Origin: Parasponia andersonii
Taxonomy: Eukaryota; Streptophyta; Magnoliopsida; Rosales; Cannabaceae
Assembly: GCA_002914805.1 (NCBI GenBank)
Contig: JXTB01000184.1
Location: 444,380-508,379 of the forward strand
Length of the DNA: 64,000 nucleotides
Direction of reading: 5' to 3'
The position numbers and the translations under genes were made by a program. Below, one piece after another: positions 34,110 through 45,538 of this stretch. Position 1 is the stretch's first letter, and each line of letters starts with the position of its first letter. The notes under the pieces are model-generated. The model saw only the letters and a program-made list of their open reading frames with translations. It made no database searches and was not told the origin of the DNA.

Positions 34110-35260
34110 GCATGCTCGATCTTTTGTCTACCAGTGCGAGCTAACTTATATATCCCACGTCGAATGACGGCATCAATAACATACGGTCTTTCCCAAGAGG
34201 GTCCAAATATACCAGCACCGTGCTCTTTATTATTAGGTAGAACTTGCCGAAAAATAAGATTACCAACTTCAAATCCCCTTCTTCTGACTTTAGAGTTATA
34301 ATATCGAGCAGTGTGCTGTTGATATGATGCGATCCAAAGCTAAGACTACTCGCGCCTTTCTTATAAAAGATCGAGCGCAATCCTCATTAGTGCATTATTA
34401 TGATCTTGCTCATAGGTAAACCGTCGTAGAGAACTCGCACCAATTTCTACCAGAACCATTGTTTCGTATCCATAAGCTAAAGAGAATGGATTCTCTCCAG
34501 TAGTGGTTCATTGAGTGGTGCGATAAGCCCATAATACTTCAGGGAGTACTTCTGGCCAAGCTCCTTTGTACTCTTCCAGCTTTGTCTCTATGTTCTGTTT
34601 AAGTATTTTGTTTATAGCTTTGACCTCTCCATTGGCTTATGGATGAATAACAGCGGAGAAATTCTTCTTGATGCCTAAGTTGTCGCAGAAGTTATGGAAC
34701 TCATCACAGTCAAATTGTTTCCCATTATCAGAAATTACAGTATGCGGTATACCATAACGGCAGATTATAGATTTGTAAATAAAATCTATCATCTTCTTTG
34801 CGGAAATGGTATTCAAAGCCTCAGCTTCTGTCCACTTGGTGAAATAATCGACTGCGACTACTGCATACTTTAATCTACCTTGCACCAATGGAAGCATTCC
34901 AATAATATCAAATCCCCATACTGCAAATGGCCATGGACTAGTCATTAGAGTTAGAGGAACAGGTGGCATTCTTGGAACAGTCGCAAATCGTTGACATTTG
35001 TCACATCTCCTAACAAATTCCATTGTATCTTTCTTCATAGTTGGCCAAAAATACTCTTGTCTGAGAACCTTGTTCACAAGTTCCTGCCCCCCTGAATGAT
35101 TTTAGCATATTCTTTCGTGAATTTCCCTCATAATGTAGTGTGCTTTTTCTTTATCGACACATAATAATAACGGCGAACTAAAACTTCTTCGATAAAGCTT
35201 CTCATCATAGATGACATAGCGAGTTGCCTTCATTCAAAGTCGCTTTGTATCGTCTTTGCT
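34110..35260 (-). pseudogene. gypsy integrase region
   Basis: The zinc-binding end shows RRCDKCQRFA after VLRQEYFWPTMKKDT. The DDE core has WGFDIIG and VISDNGKQF with the first two catalytic Asp. The C-terminal part near 34141-34330 reads VGNLIFRQVLPNNKEHGAG and GPSWERPYVI once a frameshift is allowed. Stops separate the pieces, so it is not functional. Confidence 0.85.
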
Positions 35261-35503
35261 TTCGGGGAGATTGCCATTTTGTATATACTTCATTATAGGA
35301 TCCATCCACAATGATTTTTTGTCAACCGACATGGCTATTTGGGGCTCTACTTCGATACTTGGTTTTGCAAGAAATTTGATAAGGACCACCTTTAGTAATT
35401 CGGCATCTTTTGTTGAGTCGAGCTTAGCTAGAGCATCTGCCCAAGTATTCTTAATGCGAGGAAGAAGTTGAATGTTATAGGCAGTAAATGTCGAGAATAG
35501 TCT

Positions 35504-35824
35504 TTATACCTCCTGTAAGTAAGCCATCATTCTCTCTCCTCTTGCTTGATAATCGCCGATCACTTGATAAACGACAAGCTGGGAATCACTGTATACCTCA
35601 ATCATTTCGACCTTCATTTCTTGTGCGAGCTTTAGCCTAGCTATCAGTGCTTCATATTCTGCCTCATTATTCGACGCTGAAAATTTGAAGCGAAGTGCAC
35701 AATGAATATTATGCCCTTCAAGACTGATTAGTACTAAGCTCGCACCAGCTCCATTCTTGTTTGACGATCCATCGACGTAAAGTTTCCACAATCTTGATAA
35801 ATCTGTAGCAGGTTTTTCGATCAC
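35504..35824 (-). pseudogene. second RNase H domain (Tat-type)
   Basis: LYVDGSSNKNGAGASLVL carries the first Asp, then NNEAEYEALIARLKLA carries the Glu, then YSDSQLVVYQV the second Asp. This RVT_3-type RNase H lies after the ordinary gypsy RNase H and before integrase, the arrangement that defines Tat elements. Confidence 0.88.
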
Positions 35825-35902
35825 TTCTATAGGAAGATTGACATCATATGTGAATTCTGCAATGAAATTTGTGAGAGCTTGCCCTTTAATTGCAGTGTGG
35901 GG

Positions 35903-37161
35903 TTAAAAATTGATGTCGAACTGAATCAACTCAACTACCCACTTAAGTAGTCGTTCTGAAGCCTCAGGTTTTTGCAGAACCTGCTTTAATGGAAAATTCG
36001 TGAAAACTTTGTTGGAATGCGCATGAAAATAAGGTCGAAGCTTCCTGGATGCGACAATGAGTGCTAATGCCAACTTCTCCATCTCTGGATATCTTGTTTT
36101 GGCATCGAGCAATCTCTTACTTATGTAATATACCGGTCGCTGTATCTTTTCTTCTTCTCGAATTAACGCAGCACTTGTCGCATATTTGGAAACAGCGAGA
36201 TACAAGTATAATTCTTCCCCCGGGTTTGGCTTTGACAAGAGTGGAGGAGAACCTAAGTGTGCTTTTAATTCTTGAAATGCCAGCTCGCATTCTTCCGTCC
36301 ACTCGAACCTTTTCGAACCCTTCAGTATTTCAAAGAATGGTTGGCATTTATCTGTTGACCTGGATACAAATCGACTCAATGCGGCCACTCTTCCCACCAG
36401 GCTCTGCATGTCTTTGGGTTTGTGAGGGGATTGCATATCGATTAGTGCTTGTATCTTCTGAGGGTAGCCTCGATTCCTTGCTGGTTGACCATGAACCCCA
36501 GGAATTTTCCAGATCCTACCCCGAATGCGCACTTCTGGGGGTTTAGCCTCATCTGATATTTTCGAAGAATTTTGAACATTTCATCAAGATGCTTGATGTG
36601 ATCTTCAGCTTTCTTTGACTTTACCAACATGTCATCGACATACACTTCTATTGTCTTGCCAATTTGTTTTACAAACATCGTATTGAGAAGATGCTGATAA
36701 GTTACTCCTACGTTGATGAGTCCAAAAGGCATCTTCTTGTAACAGTACAATCCTCGGTCAGTTATGAGCGAAGTATGCTCCTCATCTAGCTCGTATATAG
36801 GGATTTAATTGTATCCAGAATATGCGTTCATGAAACTTAAAAGTTCACTCCCCGACGTCGTATCTACAAGTTGATCGATTCTCGGAAGGGGAAAAGCGTC
36901 CTTCAGGCACGCTTTATAAAGGTCGGTGAAATCGATATAAGTTCTCTACTTCCCGTTGGTTTTCTTTACTAAAACTGGGTTTGCAAGCCAGTTTGGGTAG
37001 AAAGATTCCCTGATGAATCCAATTTCGAGCAGCTTTTCTACCTCTTCTTTCAATGCGACGTAGCGTTCTGGATTCATGACTCTTCTTTTTTGCCGTACAG
37101 GCTTCTTTGTTGTATCTATATTGAGGCGATGACACATGATATTCGGATCAATCCCCACCAT
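35903..37161 (-). pseudogene. gypsy reverse transcriptase and RNase H
   Basis: The RT begins near 37161 with HRLNIDTTKKPVRQKRR and VEKLLEIGFIRESFYPNWLA. The catalytic motif is YVDDMLVKS at about 36610-36640, after MPFGLINVGVTYQHLLN. The RNase H of pol follows: KRFEWTEECELAFQELKAH and RPVYYISKRLLDAKTRYPEM. At least three frame breaks split the region. Confidence 0.9.
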
Positions 37162-37413
37162 ATCCGAATGTTACCATGCGAAGATATCCAAGTTTGATTT
37201 CAGAAAAGTAATCAATGAAGCTCGCACGGATTCTTGAAGCATTGCTCCGATTTTTAGAACCTTCGAAGACCTATCAATCGGAAAATCTTCCAAGTCTTCT
37301 ATAGGCCCAGTCTTGACCTCTCTATCGACTTCTCGAGGGTCGAGATCTTCGATTGACGTTTCGCCTGAAGTTTTGCTTAACGCTTCTCCTGACGCTTCCC
37401 TTGATGCTTCACC

Positions 37414-37988
37414 TTATAGCTGGACCATCATTGTGCGAGGTGTCATATCTTTTGTTGTGAGCTTTATTGAATTATTATAACAAGTCCTCGCGTCATATTG
37501 TTTGCATCGCACTTCGCCTACTCCATGTTGATTTGGGAACTTCATAGCGAGGTGGTAGATTGAAGTAACTGATCGAAGTTCCCTCAGTTTTGGTCTTCCT
37601 AGTATAGCATTAAATACAGAGGGATAATCCACAACTAAGAATTGGGTCATTACCGTTGAAACCCTAGGATAAGTTCCAACATTGATCATTAACTCAATCA
37701 TGCCCCTAGGCATTATGCTGTTACTAGTAAATCCGTAAAGTGGAGTGATAAAGGGCTTTAGGTCGCTTTCACTCAACCCCATTTTTTTTTGAAGGCGTCA
37801 TAGTACAAGATGTCGACAGCGCTTCCATTATCGATCAATACTCGCCATAGTTGCGTGCTTTCACAGTTGATCTTTATAACCAACGTATCATTGTGTGGGT
37901 AATGGACCTCCCTGATATCCTGCTTCATGAAGGTAATATCCATATCTGGTACCCATTGAAGCTTTCGTGGTCGCTGCTCAAGATGCAT
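37414..37988 (-). pseudogene. gypsy aspartic protease region
   Basis: The retropepsin active site is seen as VLIDNGSAVDILYYDAF, with Asn replacing the usual Thr after Asp, as is common in this lineage. The flap-side block FLVVDYPSVFNAILGRPKL follows in a different frame. One frameshift lies near 37780 at a run of nine T. Confidence 0.85.
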
Positions 37989-38099
37989 GACATTGGTTAA
38001 TGGTTGTTGTCGTGCTTCTCATGCGTACCTCTCTTGTGCCCTATTCGAATTTCCATCAACGTGCAGTCCTCCAAAAATAGTTCGCACCTCGCGTTGAAT

Positions 38100-39881
38100 T
38101 TCTGGATGTCACTGTCGGTTTTCTTCTCGCCTTTCATTGTTCTGTTTAGTGTACTGCCACAGCCACCCTTCTTTAATTAATCTTTCGATTTGATCTTTTA
38201 AGGCAAAGTAGTTATTGGTATCGTATCCAATGTCATTGTGATACCGGCAGAACTTGTTAGGATCGCACCTCGTCTATCTCTTTTCATCAGTTCCAGTTGA
38301 CGATACTGCTCCTGCTAGTTTGTGACCACATAGATATAATCTATGGGTGCATTCAGTTCAGTATAGTTGTTGAACCTCATGGGAGCTCTTGGAATCTCCT
38401 TCTTTTTCTGTTTGGGCTACTTCTCAATCGATTGTTCATTACTCCTTTTGTTCGACTTCTTATTATTATTGTTGTTGTTTGTGGTCTCATCTTTTGCAAC
38501 ATCTTTTCCTCCTCCCTTTGTCATCTTATGAAGATTCTCGCGTGAAGGCTCCACCCTTAGATGTCGACCAATTCTTCGATAGAAGTCTTCAAGGGTTCTG
38601 CATTCTTGCTCAAGTAATTCTTCTCAGAGTTTAGTCTCTAGTCATACCCCAACCATCATTAGAGTTAAAACTCCTCCTTCAGATGGGTTGTTGACCTTTG
38701 CCAACTCTAAGGTAAAGCGATTTGGGTAAGATCGTAGAGTTTCCTCTGGACCTTACTGAATAGCAGACAGACTAACCAGTGGAATAGTAAAATTCTTCGC
38801 GGCCTGGAATTACCTCAAGAACGCAGTCTGAAGCTGTTGCCAGTACGAGATTGAACCAGACTTGAGTCCTCAGAATCACTTCTTCGCTGCTCCTGTAAGA
38901 GTTACAGCAAAGCATCTGCAACGTACGAGATCATCGACACGATGAAGTTCCATCAGGTCGCTGAAGTGATCCATATGGTCTTGCGGATCAGTTTTCCCAT
39001 CAAAAGTGTTTATGGTGGGAAGTTTGAATCCAGCAGGTAAGGTAGCAGCTTGAACCTCCTCGCTGAATGGTGAATGACGATACCCATCAGTGAGTTCATC
39101 GTCCCATCCAGCAAGTGCATCTAATGCGATCCTTAAATTATGAACATCGATATTCGGAGGGAGAACATTATCTCTTACTAGTGGTAGGAGTGGCCTTTAG
39201 TCATTATCACGATATAAGGTGGATTAGTCAGGCGGGGTCTGCTGCGACCTTTATAGGGATTCCAATGAAATAGTGCGACAAGATCGAATTCGGTCATTAT
39301 GATGCGATATAGATTGCTCCTGACTACGTCGCTGTTCTAGATGTTGTCTCAGGTCTGCAGGATTCTGTTGAGATTCCCTACTAATCCTTCAAAGATGCTC
39401 CTCGATTGCCGTCTTTGCTCGTTGTTTAGACAATCACAATTGACGGTTACTCTCCGAGAAAGTTGTCCACGATCACGATCAGTGCTCGAACTTTTAGTAC
39501 CAGATTCTAGAGGCAAATCTGCGACCTTGCCTTTTCCCTTAGAGGTGCGATCTCCATGACGCTCTTGCTGGGTTTTATGCTGATCGCGATTCCATGTCTC
39601 TGGGATCTGAATTCCTCTCTCAGGTTGTTGAGCAGGACGTTCATGCTGTGGTAGAGTCACCATCTGTCCCTCAGCAAGTCATCGTAGAGAGTCATTAATC
39701 TGACTAGTGATTTGCTAAAGGTTTACCAGTGCCTCCTCCATGCGATCCTGTCTCTAGACAATAATTCTGGCACGGTCACGGCAAGTTGATCCTGAGCAAG
39801 ATCTACTTGTACAGCAGTAGTACTTTGGGGATGGTTTTGGCTAGTTCCGGTGTTTTTGGTAGTGTTTCTGGTGTTTGCCAT
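38100..39881 (-). pseudogene. gypsy gag
   Basis: Starts MANTRNTTKNTGTSQNHPQS at 39881. The Retrotrans_gag core appears near 38650-39050: FKLPTINTFDGKTDPQDHMD, VRCRCFAVTLTGAAKKWF and LVSLSAIQ. A nucleic-acid-binding KFCRYHNDIGYDTNN block lies near 38240. Several stop codons interrupt it. Confidence 0.8.
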
Positions 39882-39943
39882 TGTTGAAAACAGCGGAATT
39901 TAACAAATCTTTTTGCTGGAATAACCCTCATTCTAGCGCCAAT

Positions 39944-40609
39944 TGTTAATGGAGGTTTTGTCAACAATGAATTTAGAAAATTACAAGATGTGGCTTGTGT
40001 ATAAAAATAGTTAAATAAATCAAAGCAAGTAAAGAGACAAGAATTTTATAGTGGTTCAGCCCCAAAAAAAAGATGAGCCTACATCCACTGTTTTTCACTA
40101 TTTTCTAGAGAATTACAAGAGTTGCGTTAAGTTTCAAAGTGAGAGTCGAGAGTACAGAGAGAGTGTGTTCAGAAAGTAAAGAGTCTCCAAGTTCTCTAAA
40201 GAAAAAGATCCCCCACGGCAGCATTAAACTTCCCCTTATATAGGTGAAGGTAGTTCAATGTTTCCCAATTGTGAAAACGGATAAGTGTGTAATCAAAAAA
40301 TACAATTTGAGTAACAATATAACTGGGTAATAACTTAAATGAGACGACTGGTCGATCTTCAAATAGAAACTTTTGTTTCTCTTTCTTTGTAGATTACCCG
40401 CTTGACGAAGCTTCATCTAGTTTTCTTTTTATTTTGGTCGCACTTAGCTCATATGGAAGAGGTTGCACTTAACTTACTCGGAGGAGGTCACATTTAACAT
40501 ATTCAGAGGAGGTCGCACTTAACTTACTAATGTGACCTGACACGTCCACTTAGTCACTAACTTTCCCTTTTTGGCATTGACCAACATATAGATTTTAGAC
40601 CCCATAACA
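39944..40609 (-). repeat. 5' LTR of the gypsy element
   Basis: Runs from TGTTAATGGAGG to CCCCATAACA on the plus strand, with TG...CA ends in element sense. It contains about four copies of a GGAGGTCGCACTTAACTTAC-type unit near 40437-40535, more than the partner LTR has. A stretch reading CCTTATATAGG near 40235 suggests the LTR promoter (read on the minus strand). Confidence 0.88.
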
Positions 40610-40890
40610 GGTTTCATTTATTTTTATTTTTTTTAGTATGCAGTTACTTCGTACTGAGATAAGACCGATAAAAAGTTGCCATAAAATCGAGCTTAAATTT
40701 GAAACCTTTAGCGCGAGACGTTACTTTAAACTTCTCGTATAGTCAACCACTTAAACTAAACAGTGGTTTGCTATCATTTTTCTTTCATAAAGAAGGTTAT
40801 ATTTTTTTCTTTCAGTTCATCAATCAAATACAAGTAGTAGATGAAATTTTCCATTGGCATGTTGGTTGTTAGAGAAATTTAATTTCCATA

Positions 40891-42350
40891 TGTCACGGAG
40901 GTTTGGTCAATAATTATTTTAAGAAATTACAAGATATGGTTTGTGTGTGAAAATAGTTGATAAAGCAAAGCAAATAAAGAGACAAAAACTTTATAATGTT
41001 TCAGCCCAAAAAAAGACAAGCTTACATCTACTGTTTTTCACAATTTTTTTTGGAGAATTACAAGAGTTTCTTTAAGTTTCAAGGTGAGAGCAAAGAGAGA
41101 ATTACAGAAAAAGTGTATAATGAAGTGATTGTGAGATTATTATATCCTGATTAACCATGAGACTGAGCCCCCTTTATATAGGTGATGGTGGTTTATTGTT
41201 TCCCAATTATGATAATAGGAAAGTACATAATCAGAAAATATAATTTCGGGTAATAATACAAAATCAGGTTAAAACTTAAATAGAATCGATCGCTTGATAT
41301 TTATAATCAGAAGCTTGTTTCTATTTCCTCGCAGGTTACTTATTTGGAGAAGATCGACCTAGTTTCCTTTTCTGTTGATCGTACATTTATTCATACAAAG
41401 TATGTTGCACTATTGATTGTTTCCAATATTCGACCTAGTGCATTCTCCTCAGATGTCGACTTTTCTTTTCTAGCGTTAACCAGTGTAGAGATTTAGGATT
41501 GCACAACAATTGTCTCCTATGTCCATCAGTCTTTCAGGGCTAAATGCGAGCTTAAGAATGCGACGTGATGAGATCATTTTGAAACTCTTGAAGAGTCGCA
41601 AAATTTTAAATGATATCACTTCAGAATCATGCATACTCGTACTTCCGACAGGACACATACACGTGTCGTTTATGTCTCTGGATTAAATGAGACTACTTCG
41701 TTTCTTAAGGCGTCAATGATGTCAGTTGTCATTTCATCACCAAAATCTCTTCGTATTTCGAAAATTTACTACTTTGATTTCGAAAAACCAATCATCTTGT
41801 GTGAATTCTAGCTATTATATCTAAAAATTAACTCCCTTGATCTATGGTTGAGATTTAATTAAATCTCTAATTATATATAAGGAGAATTTATTTCCTCTCC
41901 TCCTATTTCCATTTTCTAAATCCTTCAAGCTTTCAAACCTCAGAAATTTTCTAAAAAACTCAAATCTCTTTTAGCATGACTGAAGAATCCTCTTTCCCGT
42001 CACTGGAGACCTTAACCGTTGCTCTAGCTTTTTCGATGATACCAGTCCAGGCTTTTCAAAGACTCTTTTAATCGAAGGTTGGTAGCTCTCTTTCTTCTCT
42101 CATTCTTTGTTTTTATTAAATATTCTCAGAAACATCATGTATAAATTGAAACTTGAATTATTGTCGTCTCTGAGTTTTTTGTTTTTCAACTTGTGAAAAC
42201 TGTAGATTTAACAGTTTACCGAACTAATAACGCTTGAATAATAATCTAGAAATTTTTATATCTCTGATTCAGTAATGATGACTCAAACTTAGATGCAAAA
42301 AATAGACGAAACCTATAAAAGAAGAACCTGAGATTTATGAATGAAGCTTT
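40891..42350 (-). mobile_element. decayed second copy of the same gypsy family (3' LTR plus adjoining internal DNA)
   Basis: 40891-41508 aligns along its length with the LTRs of the neighbouring element (for example GGAGGTTTGGTCAATAAT, GAATTACAAGAG and TTTATATAGGTGATGG), with TG...CA ends. From 41509 the similarity continues into the region beside the 3' LTR of the first element, with shared pieces such as ATGCGACGT and TAGACGAA down to about 42340. No pol or second LTR follows. It is a much older truncated relative in the same orientation, 281 bp from the first. Confidence 0.8.
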
Positions 42351-43329
42351 TACTTCCATAAATGCTTTTTTGGTCTTTCGGATTCAGATTCAGTTTCAAA
42401 ATCTTGAGATCCATAACTATATTGGAAGAAAAATTCAAAATTGAACAATCAAAAAAGTACAAAGATGACCACAACCACATTCTTTGATTGAACTCTAAGA
42501 TCGATCAAAACCCAAAATCTTATCAGAAGAAGCAAATCACAGTCAATATATAATAAGTTCTTATCTTTTTTTCTTTTTTGGATTCAAATGCTTGTTTAAC
42601 GAAAGAAATTGAATGAGATTAATAAAAGGATTAATGGTGCTATATTTTTGAGAAGTCTGGGATTTAAATGCTAAAATTTAAAGAATAGGAACTTAAATAC
42701 CAAAGATACTAAATATTAGGAATTTTTGCTGCAAATGACCCTTTTTTTTAATCTATTTTTTCTTATATATAGTGTTAGAAAGTTTTAAAGTCTCGAATGG
42801 AGAAGCAGAAAATGAGAGGAGGAAAAAAAATCTCGTTTATATTTTGAAAAGAATCATTTTTGTAGTCTTGAAGTCTTAACTTTTATTTTATTTTTTAAAG
42901 GAATTTAAGTTTATATTTTGGAAGATATTAATTTTGGGACTTTTTTTTGTTTTTATTTTTATTTTTAGAGGTATACATGTACTATTTTTTAATTCTCCAA
43001 ATAATGTATTTCTCTAGATTTTCTTCCACCTTCTTTTTCTCTCTCTCTTTTTACTTGTTTTCCCTTATTGCCTCTCTTGTCCCTCTTTTTTTTTGGGTAT
43101 GTTATTAAGAATTTTTTTTATCTATTTTATCTGGCTTTCTTTTTTTTTTTTTTTTACATTTTCATTCATTTTTTCCATATTTTTTTTTGTTGAGATTTTT
43201 TTGTCCTCTCTGTTTTCATGCATATTGTAAAGGAATACTTTCGTTTATCTTTTTATATTTTTCTCACTCTAAAAATTTCTAAAAGATTTCGTTCATTTTT
43301 TTATTTGTAGAATATTTCAAAAGAGCACG

Positions 43330-43377
<48 letters not shown>

Positions 43378-43560
43378 TACATGGTGGTCTACACATGTTT
43401 CTCTTTTAACTAGTACATATAAAAAGTTGTATTTTATATATGTCTTACATGGTGGTACATAATCTAGTTACAACCGCCTGCATGGTAGAAACTATGCCAT
43501 TGACTTCGGTCTAATATTAATTTTCACATGAAACAAACTAACTTTTCGTAAAGGGTACTA
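42351..43560. other. intergenic, T-rich
   Basis: No gene seen. Long T-rich stretches and a (TA)n run at about 43337-43375. Possibly further decayed retroelement sequence, but nothing recognisable. Confidence 0.5.
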
Positions 43561-44128
43561 GGGATGTTCAATGAACCAAATCTTTGTTTTTAGGTAATAT
43601 TCCAACCAAATTAATTTATAGTCAGTTTGTAGTTTTTCAATCCAATTCAAATTATTTGAGGGAACTAACTCAAACCAATCTAAGTACTTTATAATTGGTT
43701 TAGTTTTATTTGTTTAATTTAATTGGTTGGAACCTTGTACATGGGTCGTAAAATTGAGATATGTTCAAGGCTTTAGCTCTCTTGATCTTAATTTTATGGG
43801 CTAACATATATAGGAGAAACGAATCACATTGACAGTAAAAATTGAAAAACAATCACCTCTAACACACCTATGTTGCATAAAAAGTCTAAATATTTAATGA
43901 AATGTAGCAATAAAAATATATTTAAAAAAATATGTCTATATATAAGTTTATTTGGGTCAGTTAAGTTTTTTTTTTTTTTGACAAATCTAAAAATCAAACC
44001 AACTTAATCGGTTTTTGGAAAATACAAACCAAATCAAACCACTGATAATTAATTTTGGTTATTTTCTAGATTGGTTTAGTGTTATTTGATCAGTTTTATT
44101 GGTTTGGTGGATCGGATGAATACCTTTT
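43561..44128. mobile_element. possible MITE, about 570 bp
   Basis: The left end reads GGGATGTTCAATGAACCAAATC and the right end, reversed, reads AAAAGGTATTCATCCGATCC. Both ends are rich in GGTT and AACC blocks, recalling the widespread plant GGGGTGTTCA-type elements. The flanks GGTACTA and GGATACTA may be a degraded target duplication. Ends are diverged, so this is tentative. Confidence 0.35.
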
Positions 44129-45538
44129 AGGATACTAGATAATAGTGAACTGAAAAGTCGAAAAATAAATAATGCAATTTTAGAGTTGGTAACTTTTTTA
44201 TACTTCATTTTAAATGTTCGTTTTTCACTTTTTTATAACTAAATGACTGATTATATGTAACTTATATTTATTATATCTATTTGTATACTAGATTTAGATT
44301 ATCACTGAATATATTAGTTTATTTATTAAGTATATCATATTTTATACTTGGTATATCGATTATTTTAGTAAAACATTTAAAAACTGTATATTTATACCCA
44401 AAATTCGGTCATTTTGATCTTGACCCATGCACACTAATTTTATTTTATTATTTAATATTTTTTTAAAGATATGGAATGTTAGACAATGAAAGTTCTAACC
44501 GGATTACATGTTACATTGATTATTGACGTGTGTAAAAGCATCATTTATCCATGGTTGTTATTGTTAATGTGTTACTGATTTTATTTAAAATTACCATTAT
44601 TTATATTCTAGGTGTTGCTCCATTTTAATTTTGAAGCTTGTTCAATTACGTTTTTTACTATAGTGTGAATAAACCTTTGACTATTTCAAGTTTTTTTTTG
44701 TGAGAAAAAATGCAAGGACAAAGAAAAATTGTAGGTTTTATGTGTAGTGGTAGAGAAACCTCTCTTGTAATCTTTATGGTAAAGAAAAATATTCATTTTG
44801 TATTGTATATAAAGATTGGTTTACTTATGAAATAGACCAACACTCTTGTATTAATTTATTGACTATTTGAAAGAAATTTTGATTATGTCAGGTTATAATA
44901 GATAAGCTTTCTCTTGGTTTTGTAGAGCAAAAATTATTTTATTTAAGGAAAATCAGTTTAAAATTATTTACATTAAAATTATTTGAGAAGAGTTGAGAAG
45001 AGACTGATAGTGTAAGACAGTTGGCGATGATGCAAGCAGATGGAGAGAAAAGATGCGTCAATAGAATATTACAAAATACCGAATACAAATAGTATAGGAT
45101 TTTTTTCGTGGGCTTACTCTTCTCTCTTTAGCTTAAGACCTATTTGATTTTCTTTCATGTTTATACTAGCTTTAGAGCCTTAAATGGATGAGGCTTTATA
45201 GTCTTAAATGTAACTACAAATTTTATAATATCTGCATTATACATTTCATATTATATATATGTAAAACTAAAATTCAGTTGGATTAATATTTTTTCAGACA
45301 GATTAATACATTTCAATGCAGTAGTTTACTATTTTATTTCTTTCTCTATCATATATTGGTTTCTCTCTTCCAATAATTTTGAATGTTTCCTTAAGGTTTC
45401 ATATCGTACAATGTTATTTGTGATATTAGTTACCAATTTACTTTTTAGATGGATAATAAAAATAATTCTATTAGTATACACAAAATGAGAGTGTCGTATC
45501 ACGAGCTAAGTATGGGATTTTGATACTGTACTCTTTTT
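44129..45538. other. intergenic, no gene seen
   Basis: AT-rich without recognisable coding sequence. It may include the unidentified left end of the dead Harbinger transposon that follows. Confidence 0.5.

Larger units (their letters stand above)
29500..40609 (-). mobile_element. degenerate Ty3/gypsy retrotransposon, Tat lineage, about 11.1 kb
   Basis: Two LTRs (29500-30145 and 39944-40609) enclose, on the minus strand, gag, protease, reverse transcriptase, RNase H, a second RNase H and integrase in gypsy order. An extra ORF on the opposite strand lies between pol and the 3' LTR. The second RNase H and the antisense ORF place it in the Tat group (Tat, Grande, Ogre, Retand). The primer binding region ATTGGCGCTAG abuts the 5' LTR at 39943. 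A G-rich tract (GTTGGGGG, plus strand 30150-30157) abuts the 3' LTR. Flanks are GATTT (left) and GGTTT (right), a possible 5-bp target duplication with one change. Many stops and frameshifts in every ORF and clear LTR divergence show an old, inactive copy. Confidence 0.93.
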
